DNA of 64,000 nt from Enterococcus mediterraneensis (GCF_900604485.1 NZ_UWOP01000001.1:253001-317000); one strand, 5' to 3'; positions 10,839 through 23,804 are shown, counted from the first letter of the stretch. Notes: generated from the letters alone by a model not told the origin. Made by a program: numbers and translations.

Positions 10839-10867
10839 AAAATTTTACTGAACTCCTATATCTCGTT

Positions 10868-10970
10868 ATAAGAAAAAAATAACCGAACGTTGGAAAAACT
10901 CCTTTCCTATTCCCCAGATACTATTCTGTCGGAGAACAGGTGGATTTTTACCGTTCGATTATCTTTCTTT
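10868..10970 (-). terminator. Long nested hairpin after guaC, probable terminator
   Basis: Outer arms ATAACCGAACG (10879-10889) and CGTTCGATTAT (10952-10962) pair with one wobble, and on the minus strand the structure ends in a run of seven T. Inside, CTGT/ACAG and AAAAATCC/GGAGTTTTT segments can pair. At about 100 bases it is much longer than an ordinary terminator and resembles the element at 38603-38697. Confidence 0.6.
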
Positions 10971-11002
10971 GATGAACTTTTAATCGTTATATCTAAAAAA
11001 TT

Positions 11003-11989
11003 TTAGATAGTGTCGCCGTTGAAGATAGAGTTTTTAACGATCACATAATCAACTTTGCGGATCGCTTCTAAATCTTTTCCGCCGGCATAGGAGATCGAAG
11101 ATTGCAGATCTTGCTGCATCTCAACCAATGTGTCTTTTAAAGATCCTTTGTGCTGGATCCAGATTTTTTTGCCTTCGACATTTTTCTTTTCGCCTTTTTG
11201 GAATTCTGACGCACTGCCGAAATATTCTTTATACACTACGCCGTTTTCGACTTTCGTTTCACCAGGTGATTCTTCGTGTCCGGCAAATAAAGATCCGATC
11301 ATAACCATCGTCGCCCCGAAGCGGATCGATTTCGCGATATCGCCGTGGGTACGGATCCCGCCGTCAGCAATGATCGGCTTACGAGCGGCTTTGGCACACC
11401 AACGAACAGCCGCCAACTGCCAACCGCCAGTTCCAAATCCGGTCTTGATTTTTGTGATGCAGACTTTCCCTGGTCCGATACCAACTTTGGTAGCATCCGC
11501 ACCAGCATTTTCTAATTCCCGTACTGCTTCAGGAGTCCCAACGTTCCCAGCGATCACAAATGTTTCCGGCAAACGTTTTTTGATATATTGGATCATCTCG
11601 ATCACTGAATTCGCATGACCATGGGCAATATCGATCGTAATATAATCAGGGATCAGATTTTGCTCCGCTAATTCATCAATAAAAGCATACTCGCTTGTTT
11701 TCACACCCACACTGATTGATGAAATCAGTCCGCGTTGTTTCATTTTTTTGATGAAAGGAATACGTGCAGCTTCGTCAAAGCGATGCATGATATAAAAATA
11801 GCCGTTTTCTGCTAAAAATTCCGCGATGGTATCATCAATGATCGTTTGCATATTTGCAGGAACGACCGGCATCTTAAATTTGTGATTTCCTAAAGTTACT
11901 TGAGTATCGCATTCTGAGCGGCTTTGGACGATACATTTATTAGGGATCAATTGGATATCTTCGTAATCAAAAACTTTCATGTCAAACAT
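11003..11989 (-). CDS. guaC: GMP reductase
   Basis: Reduces GMP to IMP with NADPH, returning guanine nucleotides to the common purine pool. The 328-residue length fits GuaC and is shorter than IMP dehydrogenase because no CBS domains are present. Visible are the active-site loop [16 protein letters not shown] with the catalytic Cys, the phosphate-binding [19 protein letters not shown] and [10 protein letters not shown]. The start at 11989 ([11 protein letters not shown]) has AAAGGATG upstream; a start 18 codons further upstream is unsupported. It stands alone between two hairpins that both contain CGAACG arms. Confidence 0.95.
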   Translation of the reverse strand: MFDMKVFDYEDIQLIPNKCIVQSRSECDTQVTLGNHKFKMPVVPANMQTIIDDTIAEFLAENGYFYIMHRFDEAARIPFIKKMKQRGLISSISVGVKTSEYAFIDELAEQNLIPDYITIDIAHGHANSVIEMIQYIKKRLPETFVIAGNVGTPEAVRELENAGADATKVGIGPGKVCITKIKTGFGTGGWQLAAVRWCAKAARKPIIADGGIRTHGDIAKSIRFGATMVMIGSLFAGHEESPGETKVENGVVYKEYFGSASEFQKGEKKNVEGKKIWIQHKGSLKDTLVEMQQDLQSSISYAGGKDLEAIRKVDYVIVKNSIFNGDTI

Positions 11990-12114
11990 AATAGAACATC
12001 CTTTCTCTTTTCCAAGAAACAAACGTTTAAATTTCGGCCCCAAATTGGCGCCCTATGTAATTTATCGCAAACAATCGTCAAAATCAATGAAAACAACTGT
12101 ATTTTTTTAATAAA

Positions 12115-12147
12115 ACAAAAAATCGTTCGTGTTTAACGAACGATTTT
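12115..12147 (-). terminator. Terminator after the aldo/keto reductase gene
   Basis: Perfect arms AAAATCGTTCG (12119-12129) and CGAACGATTTT (12137-12147), 7-base loop, T-run on the minus strand. The arms also resemble PurBox half sites. Confidence 0.85.
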
Positions 12148-12204
12148 AGTCTTTTGAATGTCAAAAGCTCAGAAAATAGTCTAATTTTGCTTTTGCTTCC
12201 TTTT

Positions 12205-13119
12205 TTAAGGAAGGATATTGCCGGCTGCCAAGTAGACGCTGTACCAATCTTCTCTAGACATTTGCACTTCTGATGCTTTGGCAATTTCTTCGATACGATG
12301 AGGTGTCATCGTTCCCGCGATCACTTGCATGTTCGCTGGATGACGCAAGATCCATGCAGAAGCGATCCCTGTTGGCGTTGTATTATATTTTTCAGCCATT
12401 TCTTCCAATTTTTGGTTAAGCTCTGGGAATTTTTCGTTACCGATAAAGACCCCTTCAAAGAAACCGTACTGATAAGGAGACCATGCTTGGATCGTCATAT
12501 CATGCAGACGTGAATATTCCAAGATCCCGCCGTCATGATCGAAACTGCCAGTATCAGTCATATTGACATGGATTCCTTGATCGATCATTTCGGTATGTTT
12601 GATACCGAATTGCAATTGGTTTGCTAAAAGCGGTTGGCGAACATATTTTTTCAGTAATTCGATCTGACCAGGGTTTTGGTTGCTGACGCCGAAGTATTTC
12701 ACTTTTCCTTCTGATTCCAATTGATCGAAGGCTGCCGCAACTTCTTCCGGCTCCATCAATGTATCCGGACGGTGCAGTAAAAGCGCATCAACATAATCAA
12801 CTCTCAAACGTTTCAGACTGCCCTCAACAGATTCGATGATATGCTTTTTAGAAAAATCATACATCTTGCCAGGAACGATCCCGCACTTGGTTTGAATAAA
12901 TAAATCTTCACGTTTATAATTGGTTTTTGCCAAAGCGTCCGCAAAGATCGATTCACAGCTGCCATCTCCATAAATATCAGCGTGATCAAAGAAATTAATG
13001 CCGTTTTCTACCGCTGTTTCGATGACTTTCACCGGATCTTCTGCATTATTGATCCGCATACAGCCTAAGATAACGCTTGATACGCCTAATTCTTCTGAAC
13101 CGAATTTTACTTGTTTCAT
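12205..13119 (-). CDS. Aldo/keto reductase, YdhF-like
   Basis: A 304-residue NADP(H)-dependent oxidoreductase of the (beta/alpha)8 aldo/keto reductase superfamily. The catalytic tetrad is visible: Asp in FDHADIYG, Tyr in ADIYG, Lys in IQTKCG and His in LLLHRPD. The C-terminal AGTMTPHRIEEIAKA is the usual cofactor-phosphate binding end. The overall arrangement (ILGCMRINN start, LQFGIKH, WSPYQYGFF) fits the YdhF subgroup. Substrate is unknown. It is transcribed alone between two terminators, so neighbouring purine genes are not evidence for a purine role. Confidence 0.88.
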   Translation of the reverse strand: MKQVKFGSEELGVSSVILGCMRINNAEDPVKVIETAVENGINFFDHADIYGDGSCESIFADALAKTNYKREDLFIQTKCGIVPGKMYDFSKKHIIESVEGSLKRLRVDYVDALLLHRPDTLMEPEEVAAAFDQLESEGKVKYFGVSNQNPGQIELLKKYVRQPLLANQLQFGIKHTEMIDQGIHVNMTDTGSFDHDGGILEYSRLHDMTIQAWSPYQYGFFEGVFIGNEKFPELNQKLEEMAEKYNTTPTGIASAWILRHPANMQVIAGTMTPHRIEEIAKASEVQMSREDWYSVYLAAGNILP

Positions 13120-13205
13120 AAAAAAACCTCCTTTGTTTTCCTCTTAAATTGTATCACAATTCCCAAATGAAAACCTTATCATTTTTGAGAGTTTTCGTTA
13201 TTTAA

Positions 13206-13360
13206 ACAAAAAAGTGCTGTGACACAAAGATAGATAGCCGGTAAATACTCGTTTTATAACTATACCTGTTAGCGACGATCTCTCGCTGCAAATCTGCGTA
13301 GCGGGAGTACAGGATAATTCGAATAGTTTGATTGGGCTTTCTTTGTGTCACAGCACTCTA
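13206..13360 (-). terminator. Large nested hairpin after the purine operon
   Basis: Perfect 18-base arms AGTGCTGTGACACAAAGA (13213-13230) and its complement (13340-13357) enclose about 110 bases that can form further stems: AACTAT/ATAGTT, CCTGT/ACAGG, and GCGA/TCGC near the centre. On the minus strand a T-run follows, so it can end the purC-D transcript. Its size and nesting are unusual for a simple terminator. Confidence 0.7.
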
Positions 13361-13365
13361 TGGAT

Positions 13366-16183
<2,818 letters not shown>

Positions 16184-16187
16184 TGTT

Positions 16188-16757
16188 TCATTCCTCCGCA
16201 TGTATGATTTCTGCTAAAACTTCCGGATACAATCGATGCTCCGTTTGATGGATCTTTTCGGTAAGAGATTCCAATGTATCTGTCGCTGAGATCGGCACAC
16301 ATTCTTGTGCGATGATCGGTCCTGTATCTACTCCAGCGTCGATATAATGAACTGTGACCCCTGTTACCTTGACGCCATAGTCAAATGCGTCTTCGATTCC
16401 ATGGAGTCCAGGAAAAGCCGGTAGTAAAGACGGATGGATATTGATGATCCGCTTAGGGAAAGCTTCCAGCAATCCTTCACCGATCAGTCGCATATACCCC
16501 GCCAACACAAGATAATCGACTTGGTGATCCACTAAAAGATCAAGGAGTGCTTCTTCATATTCTTTTTTCGATAAAAAATCTTTCGGTGAGAAAGTAAATG
16601 CGGGGATTTGATGTTTCTCCGCCCGCTCCAACACATAAGCTGTCTTTTTATCAGAAAAGACCAAAACCAGCTCACCGGCAATCGTTTGTTTTTCAAAAGC
16701 TTGCGCGATCGCTTCAAAATTACTGCCGTTTCCTGAAGCTAAAACTGCGATCCTCAT
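16188..16757 (-). CDS. purN: Phosphoribosylglycinamide formyltransferase
   Basis: Third step of IMP synthesis, using 10-formyltetrahydrofolate. The 189-residue protein has the substrate loop [15 protein letters not shown], the LAGYMRLIG region, and the catalytic/folate-binding stretch [16 protein letters not shown] with the later Asp in [12 protein letters not shown]. It overlaps the purM stop by 4 bases, indicating translational coupling. Confidence 0.96.
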   Translation of the reverse strand: MRIAVLASGNGSNFEAIAQAFEKQTIAGELVLVFSDKKTAYVLERAEKHQIPAFTFSPKDFLSKKEYEEALLDLLVDHQVDYLVLAGYMRLIGEGLLEAFPKRIINIHPSLLPAFPGLHGIEDAFDYGVKVTGVTVHYIDAGVDTGPIIAQECVPISATDTLESLTEKIHQTEHRLYPEVLAEIIHAEE

Positions 16758-17797
16758 TTTCCGCCTCGCAAATTGACACTGGAAGTTGTTTTTTCGATGA
16801 CCGAACCGATCTCATAGCATTCTTCTTGCATCTCAGCTAACCGCATTTTGACTTGTTCTACATTATCCGGTGCGACAGCTAAGACCATCCCGATCCCCAT
16901 ATTAAAGATCTCATACATTTCTTCAGACGGGATCTTGCCATATGTTTCAAGAGCTGTAAAAATCGATAATTCCGGCCAAGTTCCTAATTCAATATCAGCT
17001 GCTAATCCTTCCGGCAGCATGCGGGGAATATTTTCTACAAACCCGCCGCCGGTAATATGCGCGATACCTTTAAGCAATTTCTCTTTGATCAAGGGCAATA
17101 GTGGTTGGACATAGATTTTTGTCGGTGTCAGCAAAGTCTCACCTAATGGCACATCACCAAGTTCCGGCAATCTGCTTTCACCTGAGAATCCATGTGTTTC
17201 GAAGAAAATTTTTCTGACTAAGGAATAGCCGTTGGAGTGGATTCCGGAAGAAGGTAATCCCAATAAGATGTCGCCGGCTTGGATGGTTTCGCCGGTGATA
17301 AGTTGATCTTTTTCAGCGATCCCTACGGCAAAACCTGCCAAATCGTATTCTTCCTCACTGTACATCCCCGGCATCTCGGCGGTCTCTCCGCCAATCAGCG
17401 CCGCTCCAGCTTGAAGACAGCCTTCTGCAACACCTGCCACTACTTGTTCCAAACGTTCCGGCTGATTTTTACCGGTAGCGATATAGTCCAAGAAATACAA
17501 TGGCTCTGCTCCTTGGGCGACGATGTCATTAACACACATCGCCACACAATCGATCCCGATCGTATCATGTTTTCCTTCTTGGATAGCGACCAATAATTTT
17601 GTCCCGACGCCATCGGTACCCGAAACCAGCACCGGTTCTTTTACAGATAAAGCTGACAGATCGAAACAGCCGCCAAATCCTCCTAAAGCTCCTAATACGC
17701 CTAAACGTTCTGTTTTTTTCACATGTTTTTTGATTCGCTCAACGACCTCATAACCGGCTTCGACATCAACACCGGCTTTTGCATATGCGTTTGCCAC
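16754..17797 (-). CDS. purM: Phosphoribosylformylglycinamidine cyclo-ligase (AIRS)
   Basis: Closes the imidazole ring to form AIR with ATP. The 347-residue protein carries [13 protein letters not shown] and [13 protein letters not shown] in the N-terminal AIRS domain, [13 protein letters not shown], and in the second domain [18 protein letters not shown] and [15 protein letters not shown]. It starts 12 bases after the purF stop, and its 3' end overlaps purN. All hallmarks and length are standard. Confidence 0.96.
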   Translation of the reverse strand: MANAYAKAGVDVEAGYEVVERIKKHVKKTERLGVLGALGGFGGCFDLSALSVKEPVLVSGTDGVGTKLLVAIQEGKHDTIGIDCVAMCVNDIVAQGAEPLYFLDYIATGKNQPERLEQVVAGVAEGCLQAGAALIGGETAEMPGMYSEEEYDLAGFAVGIAEKDQLITGETIQAGDILLGLPSSGIHSNGYSLVRKIFFETHGFSGESRLPELGDVPLGETLLTPTKIYVQPLLPLIKEKLLKGIAHITGGGFVENIPRMLPEGLAADIELGTWPELSIFTALETYGKIPSEEMYEIFNMGIGMVLAVAPDNVEQVKMRLAEMQEECYEIGSVIEKTTSSVNLRGGK

Positions 17798-17809
17798 GTA
17801 ATCTCTCCT

Positions 17810-19249
17810 TTAGAAAAATGATGTTTGTTCTTCTAGTGACGCGCGATATTTTTCTTCATAATCATATAGCGGGGTAGGATAATCGCCGTTAAAATAAGCC
17901 ATACATAACCCCGAATATGGTGCGTCAAAATCCAGACCGATTGCTTCGATCAATCCTTCTTCACTTAAAAATTCTAGTGAATCGGCACCGATACATTCTT
18001 GGATCTCTGCCACAGTATGATTGGCGGCGATCAATTCTTTTCTGGTTTGGATATCGATTCCGTAAAAACATGGATATTTCAACGGCGGCGAAGCGATCCG
18101 AACATGGACTTCTTTTGCCCCCGCTTCTCTAAGCAGGCGGACGATCCGGCGGCTGGTAGTTCCCCGCACGATGGAGTCATCCACTAAAATGACTTTTTTC
18201 CCTTCTACGACACCGCGAACCGCGGAAAGCTTCATGCGAACGCCTTGTTCCCGCAACTCCTGTGTCGGCTGAATAAAGGTGCGTGCGATGTACTGGTTTT
18301 TTACCAACCCTAATTCATAGGGAATGCCGGAAGCTTCGGCATAGCCGCTGGCGGCTGACAGCGAGGAATTAGGTACGCCGATCACCATATCCGCTGAAAT
18401 CGGAGATTCCTCCGCTAATCGGCGCCCCATATTTTTTCTCGCAGTATGGACGTTGACTCCTGCGATATTGGAATCAGGTCGTGCGAAGTAGACATATTCC
18501 ATCGCGCAGATGGCATGCTGAGTTTCAGAAGTATAGGTATCGATCTCGATCCCTTGATCACTGACCATGACGATCTCGCCCGGTTGGACATCTCGAATGA
18601 ACTCAGCGCCGATCACTTCTAACGCGCAGGTTTCAGATGCGATGACATACGCGCCATTGACCATCCGACCGATCGCTAACGGACGAAAACCGTTGGGATC
18701 AAGTGCCGCGATCATGCAATCTTCTTTCATAAGAATATAGGCAAACCCGCCTTTGACTTGCAATAACGCCTCTTTCAATCGATCGATAAATGCAGTCTTT
18801 TTACTGCGGCGGATCAAGTGCATCAAGATCTCCGTATCCGAATTGGAATGAAAGATCGCTCCGTCTTTTTCCAAACTGGTCCGCAAACTGCGGGCATTGG
18901 TAAGATTGCCGTTATGCGCCAACGCTACTTGCCCGTCAAAAAATTTGAACAGAAAAGGCTGGATATTATCGACACTGCCATTGCCTGCTGTGGCATAGCG
19001 GACATGACCGATAGCGGCATCTCCTTGCAGTTGCGCCAACTGTCGTTCATCTTTAAAGACTTCTGACAACAGACCCAATTCACGATGACCGTGCAACTTG
19101 CCGCGATTATTTGCAACGATTCCGGCTCCTTCTTGTCCGCGATGCTGCAAGCTGTGTAAGCCGAAATAGGTGACACTGGCGGCATCCGCGTGTCCCCAAA
19201 CACCAAAGATTCCACATTCCTCATTCAGACTTTTCACTTCATAAGACAT
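17810..19249 (-). CDS. purF: Amidophosphoribosyltransferase
   Basis: Commits PRPP to purine synthesis using glutamine. The ATG at 19249 has GGGAGG 10 bases upstream and gives an 11-residue propeptide [11 protein letters not shown] before Cys-Gly-Ile-Phe-Gly; that Cys becomes the N-terminal nucleophile after processing, as in the Bacillus enzyme. The PRPP loop [16 protein letters not shown] is clear, and cysteines compatible with an Fe-S cluster are present ([31 protein letters not shown]). At 479 residues it is normal. The start lies within the purL 3' end (16-base overlap). Confidence 0.96.
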   Translation of the reverse strand: MSYEVKSLNEECGIFGVWGHADAASVTYFGLHSLQHRGQEGAGIVANNRGKLHGHRELGLLSEVFKDERQLAQLQGDAAIGHVRYATAGNGSVDNIQPFLFKFFDGQVALAHNGNLTNARSLRTSLEKDGAIFHSNSDTEILMHLIRRSKKTAFIDRLKEALLQVKGGFAYILMKEDCMIAALDPNGFRPLAIGRMVNGAYVIASETCALEVIGAEFIRDVQPGEIVMVSDQGIEIDTYTSETQHAICAMEYVYFARPDSNIAGVNVHTARKNMGRRLAEESPISADMVIGVPNSSLSAASGYAEASGIPYELGLVKNQYIARTFIQPTQELREQGVRMKLSAVRGVVEGKKVILVDDSIVRGTTSRRIVRLLREAGAKEVHVRIASPPLKYPCFYGIDIQTRKELIAANHTVAEIQECIGADSLEFLSEEGLIEAIGLDFDAPYSGLCMAYFNGDYPTPLYDYEEKYRASLEEQTSFF

Positions 19250-21453
19250 GGAATCGCATCCTCCCATACTGCTTTTGCTTTTGCTGTCGCAACTTTGATC
19301 TGTCCATCTCTCCCATCGATCTGCAAGATACCGTCAGCGGTCACTTCACCAATCTTGAGGGCTGCTTCTTTGGCAAACGCTTCAAACACTTCTTGATTTT
19401 CTGGACTGATGGATAAAACAAAACGTGATTGTGTCTCTGAAAAAAGCCATTCCTTCGGCAGATCAAGGGCTGCTTTCACTCCCAATTCACGAGCAAATGC
19501 GGATTCAGCCAGAGCGACAGCGATACCGCCTTCTGCACAATCATGAGCGCTGTTTACCCAACCGTTTTGGATCGCTTCAAGAACGATTGCCTGATTACGT
19601 TTTTCTGTCTTCAAATCAAAAGGCATGATCCGTCCTGCAATCGTTCCATTTTGCATCTTTTGGATCTCAGAACCGTTGAAATCCGGAGCAGTCGTTCCTA
19701 CTGTATAGATCAGATCGCCTGCATTTTTGAAACCTTGAGTAGTGATATCCGCAGTATCTTCGATCAAACCTACCATCCCGATCACAGGTGTCGGATAGAC
19801 TGCCCGCCCATTGGTTTCATTATAAAGAGAAACGTTTCCGGAAATGACAGGCGTTTCTAGCACTTCACAGGCTTGGGCGATACCGTCAGCTGATGTCCAT
19901 AATTCCCAAAAGCCTTCTGGTTTATCCGGAGAACCGTAATTCAAACAATCCGTGATCGCTAATGGCCGGCCGCCGCTTGCTACGATATTTCTGGCCGCTT
20001 CGGCAACCGCGATCTGTCCGCCGATCTCTGGATTCAAATAAAGGTAGCGGCTGTTGCAATCCATCGTCATCGCCAATGCCTTATTCGTTCCGCGAATACG
20101 CAAGACCGCAGCATCGCTTCCCGGTGCTACCACCGTATTCGTCAATACTTGGGAATCATAAGTTTCATAAATCGATTTTTTCGACGCGATAGTCGGTTGC
20201 TGTAATAAAGCCAGCAACGTTTCTGTTGGGTCGATGATCGTTGGAATGAAATCTTCCATTTGACGGAACGCTTCTATTCGTTCCGGTTCTTTGCGGGGCT
20301 TGTGATATGTCGGTGCGTCTTCTGCCAAAGCATCTACCGGCAGTTCAGCTACCAATTCTCCCTTATGGTATAAACGATACATTCCATCGTCCGTTACTTT
20401 TCCGATGGCTACTGCATCCAACTCATATTTTTGGAACAATTCCACAACTTCTGCCTCGTGTCCTTGTTTCACACAGATCAGCATCCGCTCCTGTGACTCT
20501 GAAAGCATCATCTCGTAAGGGGTCATTTCAGTTTCTCGTTGCGGTACATCGTCTAAAAACAATTCCAGACCAGAGCCGGCTTTTGACGCCATTTCCGAAC
20601 TTGAAGAAACTAATCCCGCCGCTCCCATGTCTTGAATACCCACTAAGATATCCGCATGTTCCAAGATCAATTCCAGACAGGCTTCCAACAATAATTTTTC
20701 CATGAAGGGATCGCCTACTTGGACTGCTGAACGTTGTTGTTCTTCCTCTTCCACAAATTCTTCAGAAGCAAAAGTCGCACCATGGATACCGTCGCGTCCT
20801 GTTTTCGCGCCGACATACATGATAGTATTGCCGATTCCTTTTGCTTGTCCTTTTTGGATATCTTTATGGTCGATCAGACCGACACACATGGCATTTACCA
20901 GCGGATTGCCTTCATAACATGGATCAAAAGCTGTTTCGCCGCCGACTGTCGGGATACCGATACAATTTCCGTAACCGCTGATGCCGGCAACGACTTCTTC
21001 TAAAAGGTATTTCGTGCGGTCATTATCCAACTCGCCAAATCGCAGTGAGTCCAAAATCGCAATAGGTCGGGCACCCATGCTGAAAATATCGCGAATGATC
21101 CCGCCGACCCCTGTCGCGGCCCCTTCATAAGGCTCTACCGCAGATGGATGGTTATGGCTTTCTGCTTTGAAGACCACCGCTTGTCCGTCGCCAATATCAA
21201 CGATCCCGGCACCTTCGCCGGGTCCTTGCAGAACTTGCGGTCCGGTCGTTGGAAATTTGCGCAAGACCGGCTTGGAATTCTTGTAGGAACAATGTTCGCT
21301 CCACATAACAGAAAACAATCCAGTCTCCGTGTAATTCGGCAAGCGTCCTAAAATTTTTTCGATCGACTCGTATTCTTCTTCTGTCAGTCCCCACTGGGCA
21401 TAGATTCGTTCCATCTTGATCATTTCTGGTGTTGGCTCTGAGATTTTCATCAT
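19234..21453 (-). CDS. purL: Phosphoribosylformylglycinamidine synthase subunit PurL
   Basis: The synthetase subunit of the three-part FGAM synthase (PurS-PurQ-PurL). The 739-residue size identifies the small, Gram-positive form that needs separate PurQ and PurS. Motifs include [43 protein letters not shown], and the second-half [17 protein letters not shown] and [14 protein letters not shown]. The ATG overlaps the purQ stop (ATGA), so the two are coupled. It ends inside purF's start. Confidence 0.97.
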   Translation of the reverse strand: MMKISEPTPEMIKMERIYAQWGLTEEEYESIEKILGRLPNYTETGLFSVMWSEHCSYKNSKPVLRKFPTTGPQVLQGPGEGAGIVDIGDGQAVVFKAESHNHPSAVEPYEGAATGVGGIIRDIFSMGARPIAILDSLRFGELDNDRTKYLLEEVVAGISGYGNCIGIPTVGGETAFDPCYEGNPLVNAMCVGLIDHKDIQKGQAKGIGNTIMYVGAKTGRDGIHGATFASEEFVEEEEQQRSAVQVGDPFMEKLLLEACLELILEHADILVGIQDMGAAGLVSSSSEMASKAGSGLELFLDDVPQRETEMTPYEMMLSESQERMLICVKQGHEAEVVELFQKYELDAVAIGKVTDDGMYRLYHKGELVAELPVDALAEDAPTYHKPRKEPERIEAFRQMEDFIPTIIDPTETLLALLQQPTIASKKSIYETYDSQVLTNTVVAPGSDAAVLRIRGTNKALAMTMDCNSRYLYLNPEIGGQIAVAEAARNIVASGGRPLAITDCLNYGSPDKPEGFWELWTSADGIAQACEVLETPVISGNVSLYNETNGRAVYPTPVIGMVGLIEDTADITTQGFKNAGDLIYTVGTTAPDFNGSEIQKMQNGTIAGRIMPFDLKTEKRNQAIVLEAIQNGWVNSAHDCAEGGIAVALAESAFARELGVKAALDLPKEWLFSETQSRFVLSISPENQEVFEAFAKEAALKIGEVTADGILQIDGRDGQIKVATAKAKAVWEDAIPCLMK

Positions 21454-22133
21454 TGTTTTACTGGCACCTTTCCAAAGTTTTTCAACATCGAAGCGAAGAA
21501 TTTTTTACCGTCTTCTGAACCTAAGAGAGCCTCCATCGCTCGTTCCGGATGAGGCATCATGCCTAAGACATTGCCTTTTTCATTGCAAATACCGGCGATA
21601 CTTTCGACACTGCCATTGATATTTTCACTTTCATAGGTAAAGACGATCTGTTGATTATCTTGTAATTGTTTCAGTGTTTCCGCGTCACAATAATAATTTC
21701 CTTCTCCATGAGCGACTGGCAGATGGATCACTTCATCTTCTGAATATTCAGAAGTAAAATGAGTTTGATGATTGACCACTTTCAAAGGAACTGTTTTGCA
21801 AATGAAGCGCAATGATTCGTTTTTTCGCAAAGCGCCCGGCAATAATCCGACTTCTGTCAAGATCTGGAATCCGTTGCAGGTGCCAAAGACTGGTTTGCCT
21901 TCTTCCGCGAATCGAATGACTTCTTCCATGATCGGTGCAAAACGAGCGATCGCGCCGCAGCGCAGATAGTCGCCATAAGAAAATCCGCCAGGCAGCAGTA
22001 CGCCATCAAAGCCCTCCAATGTCAAAGCATCATGACGGATGTATTCCGCTTCAGTACCCATCACTTCACGGATCGCCCACAACATATCTCTATCACAATT
22101 AGAACCGGGGAAAACAATGACCGCAAATTTCAT
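21450..22133 (-). CDS. purQ: Phosphoribosylformylglycinamidine synthase subunit PurQ
   Basis: Glutaminase subunit that supplies ammonia to PurL. The 227-residue class I glutamine amidotransferase fold shows the oxyanion/nucleophile site [15 protein letters not shown] with the catalytic Cys and the C-terminal [11 protein letters not shown] with catalytic His and Glu. The start is 2 bases downstream of the purS stop, and the stop overlaps the purL ATG. Confidence 0.97.
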   Translation of the reverse strand: MKFAVIVFPGSNCDRDMLWAIREVMGTEAEYIRHDALTLEGFDGVLLPGGFSYGDYLRCGAIARFAPIMEEVIRFAEEGKPVFGTCNGFQILTEVGLLPGALRKNESLRFICKTVPLKVVNHQTHFTSEYSEDEVIHLPVAHGEGNYYCDAETLKQLQDNQQIVFTYESENINGSVESIAGICNEKGNVLGMMPHPERAMEALLGSEDGKKFFASMLKNFGKVPVKQ

Positions 22134-22135
22134 GA

Positions 22136-22390
22136 TTAGACTTCCTCCAATGCCAAGATTTCATAACGGTAAGTTTCCATATTGACATTTGCCAGTAATT
22201 TGTCACAAATCTCCTCGATGGTATCTTCAATAGGACGTTTACTTTCTGCCACTTTGATCTCGAAATACTTTCCAATGCGGATCTCGCTGATCTCAGCGTA
22301 ACCCAAACGATGCACCGCACCTTTGACTGCTTCACCTTGAGGGTCTAAAACCGATTCCTTATACGTTACATACACCTTTACTAAATACAT
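22136..22390 (-). CDS. purS: Phosphoribosylformylglycinamidine synthase subunit PurS
   Basis: Small bridging subunit of the FGAM synthase complex. The correct start is ATG 22390 (84 residues, [20 protein letters not shown]), the standard size for PurS; a longer in-frame reading of 129 codons runs backward through purC and is spurious. Typical features are [18 protein letters not shown] and [10 protein letters not shown] ribosome site AAGGAG lies at the end of purC, 2 bases of gap separating the genes. Confidence 0.95.
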   Translation of the reverse strand: MYLVKVYVTYKESVLDPQGEAVKGAVHRLGYAEISEIRIGKYFEIKVAESKRPIEDTIEEICDKLLANVNMETYRYEILALEEV

Positions 22391-22392
22391 GA

Positions 22393-23118
22393 TCATTGCT
22401 CCTTCGCTAAATAGTTTTCTAATCGTTGCAGCACTTCTTGATAAATCGGGATCAAATCCCCTAAATCGCGGCGATAAATGTCTTTGTCTAAATGATCTTT
22501 CGTCTGACGATCCCAAAGCCGACAAGTGTCTGGAGTGATTTCATCTGCTAAAAGAATCTTGCCGTTTTTGTTGCGGCCGACTTCGATCTTGAAATCCACC
22601 AACTGGATATCGATGTCAGCAAATAGTCGGCACAGCAGTTGATTCAATCGAAAAGCCAAGTGTTTGATGTCGTTGATTTCTTTGCCTGTTGCTAATTTAA
22701 GGAGTCGGATATGTTCGTCATTGATGAAAGGATCGTCCAATGCGTCATCTTTGTAATAGAATTCTACGATTGGAAATGCCAGCAGGGTTCCTTCGGGTAT
22801 CCCAAAGCGTTTCGTAAAACTTCCTGCTGCTACATTGCGAACAACGATTTCCAGAGGAATGATCTCTACTGATTCTACTAATTGTTCGTGTTTTGAGATA
22901 CTTTTAATAAAATGAGATGTCATGCCTTCTTCATTCAGCCATTGAAAAATCAAACTGGTGATCTGATTGTTCAACGCGCCTTTTCCATGTATCGCGTCTT
23001 TTTTGGCACCGTTAAGGGCAGTAGCTTGATCGAGATATTCTACCCACAATACGTTTGATTGATCGGTTTGAAAAAGTTTTTTTGCTTTCCCTTCATAAAC
23101 CAAAGCTGATTTTTCCAT
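22393..23118 (-). CDS. purC: SAICAR synthetase
   Basis: Adds aspartate to CAIR; first gene of the nine-gene purine operon. The 241-residue protein has the N-terminal YEGKAKKLFQTD, the ATP-binding EIVVRNVAAGSFTKRFG, and LVDFKIEVGRNKNGKILLADEITPD (cited in part) with LADEITPDTCR. Length is normal. A ribosome site AGGAGG precedes the ATG. The upstream region holds a strong sigma-A promoter and PurBox-like sites. Confidence 0.97.
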   Translation of the reverse strand: MEKSALVYEGKAKKLFQTDQSNVLWVEYLDQATALNGAKKDAIHGKGALNNQITSLIFQWLNEEGMTSHFIKSISKHEQLVESVEIIPLEIVVRNVAAGSFTKRFGIPEGTLLAFPIVEFYYKDDALDDPFINDEHIRLLKLATGKEINDIKHLAFRLNQLLCRLFADIDIQLVDFKIEVGRNKNGKILLADEITPDTCRLWDRQTKDHLDKDIYRRDLGDLIPIYQEVLQRLENYLAKEQ

Positions 23119-23160
23119 AGTATCCTCCTAATTAACTTACGATACAGAGATATTATCTTT

Positions 23161-23172
23161 TTATCGTTCGTG
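23161..23172 (-). promoter_or_regulatory. PurBox-like site in the purC leader
   Basis: CACGAACGATAA on the minus strand lies just downstream of the predicted start of transcription. It resembles the CACGAACAATAA upstream of purE. Site type (activator, repressor or neither) is unknown. Confidence 0.45.
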
Positions 23173-23185
23173 TTTTATTGTGATC

Positions 23186-23214
23186 ATTTTAACAACACAA
23201 TAAAAACTGGTCAA
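23186..23214 (-). promoter_or_regulatory. purC operon promoter
   Basis: TTGACC (23209-23214), exactly 17 bases, TAAAAT (23186-23191) on the minus strand; start of transcription near 23179, about 60 bases before purC. Confidence 0.85.
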
Positions 23215-23248
23215 TGGAATATGAAATAATAAAAATAATTTATTCGTT

Positions 23249-23261
23249 AATGTTCGCTTTT
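23249..23261 (-). promoter_or_regulatory. PurBox upstream of the purC promoter
   Basis: AAAAGCGAACATT matches the PurR box known from Lactococcus and Bacillus (AWWWCCGAACWWT) at 12 of 13 positions. Its centre lies about 75 bases upstream of the predicted transcription start, the position of the activating PurBox in Lactococcus lactis. Confidence 0.65.
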
Positions 23262-23397
23262 TAGCGATAATTTGTTCTAATTTTGCATGTTTTTCCTGAT
23301 TTATATTTTTAAAATCTTCATAAACCGTTTACAAATAAATAGTGGAATGCTATAGTGTAATTGTGATTCTAGAGATACGCTCTAAGGAGGATGACAT

Positions 23398-23781
23398 ATG
23401 GATTGTCAACGAGAAAACGTTGAATGCTTTTTATCCTCACTGTCAGAAGAGGATAAATTCCAATTATTTAATGACCTATTAGCTGTCAACGAAGTTTATC
23501 AAATGAACAAAGACACGTCTTTTTATACCTTCCGCAAATTAAAGCGGGCTTCTCAGCGTCATTGTGAATGCCGGAAGCGCACGATTCAATTTAAAAACAA
23601 AAAAAATGATGAAATCATCATCCATCAGATCCATGAACAACATATCTTCAAAAATAAATATCGTTTCCAAGTCTTTTATAATATGGAAGAACAAAATTTT
23701 TCTTTTATTGAATTTTTATTGGAAACCTTGCGAGAAGAACGTCTTTCTCAATTTATCAATCAACGAGTGGTTTTAGCTTAG
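23398..23781 (+). CDS. Unknown 127-residue protein
   Basis: I do not recognise this family. The gene has an excellent ribosome site (AAGGAGG, 7 bases before ATG) and its own terminator, so it is very likely expressed. The product is charged and mainly helical by composition, with no signal peptide or membrane segment. It has a cluster RHCECRKR around residue 57-64 and two more Cys near the N-terminus (DCQRENVEC), which could bind metal but no classical zinc motif is formed. The C-terminal NFSFIEFLLETLREERLSQFINQRV is amphipathic. It is divergent from purC, sharing about 280 bases of intergenic DNA, but nothing links it to purines by sequence. Confidence 0.8.
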   Translation: MDCQRENVECFLSSLSEEDKFQLFNDLLAVNEVYQMNKDTSFYTFRKLKRASQRHCECRKRTIQFKNKKNDEIIIHQIHEQHIFKNKYRFQVFYNMEEQNFSFIEFLLETLREERLSQFINQRVVLA

Positions 23782-23804
23782 CTCGTGTTATCAATCAGCA
23801 GATT

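Noticed and set aside
22136-22525. 129-codon form of purS
   Set aside because: The extra 45 codons lie inside purC in another frame; PurS is about 84 residues in the family.
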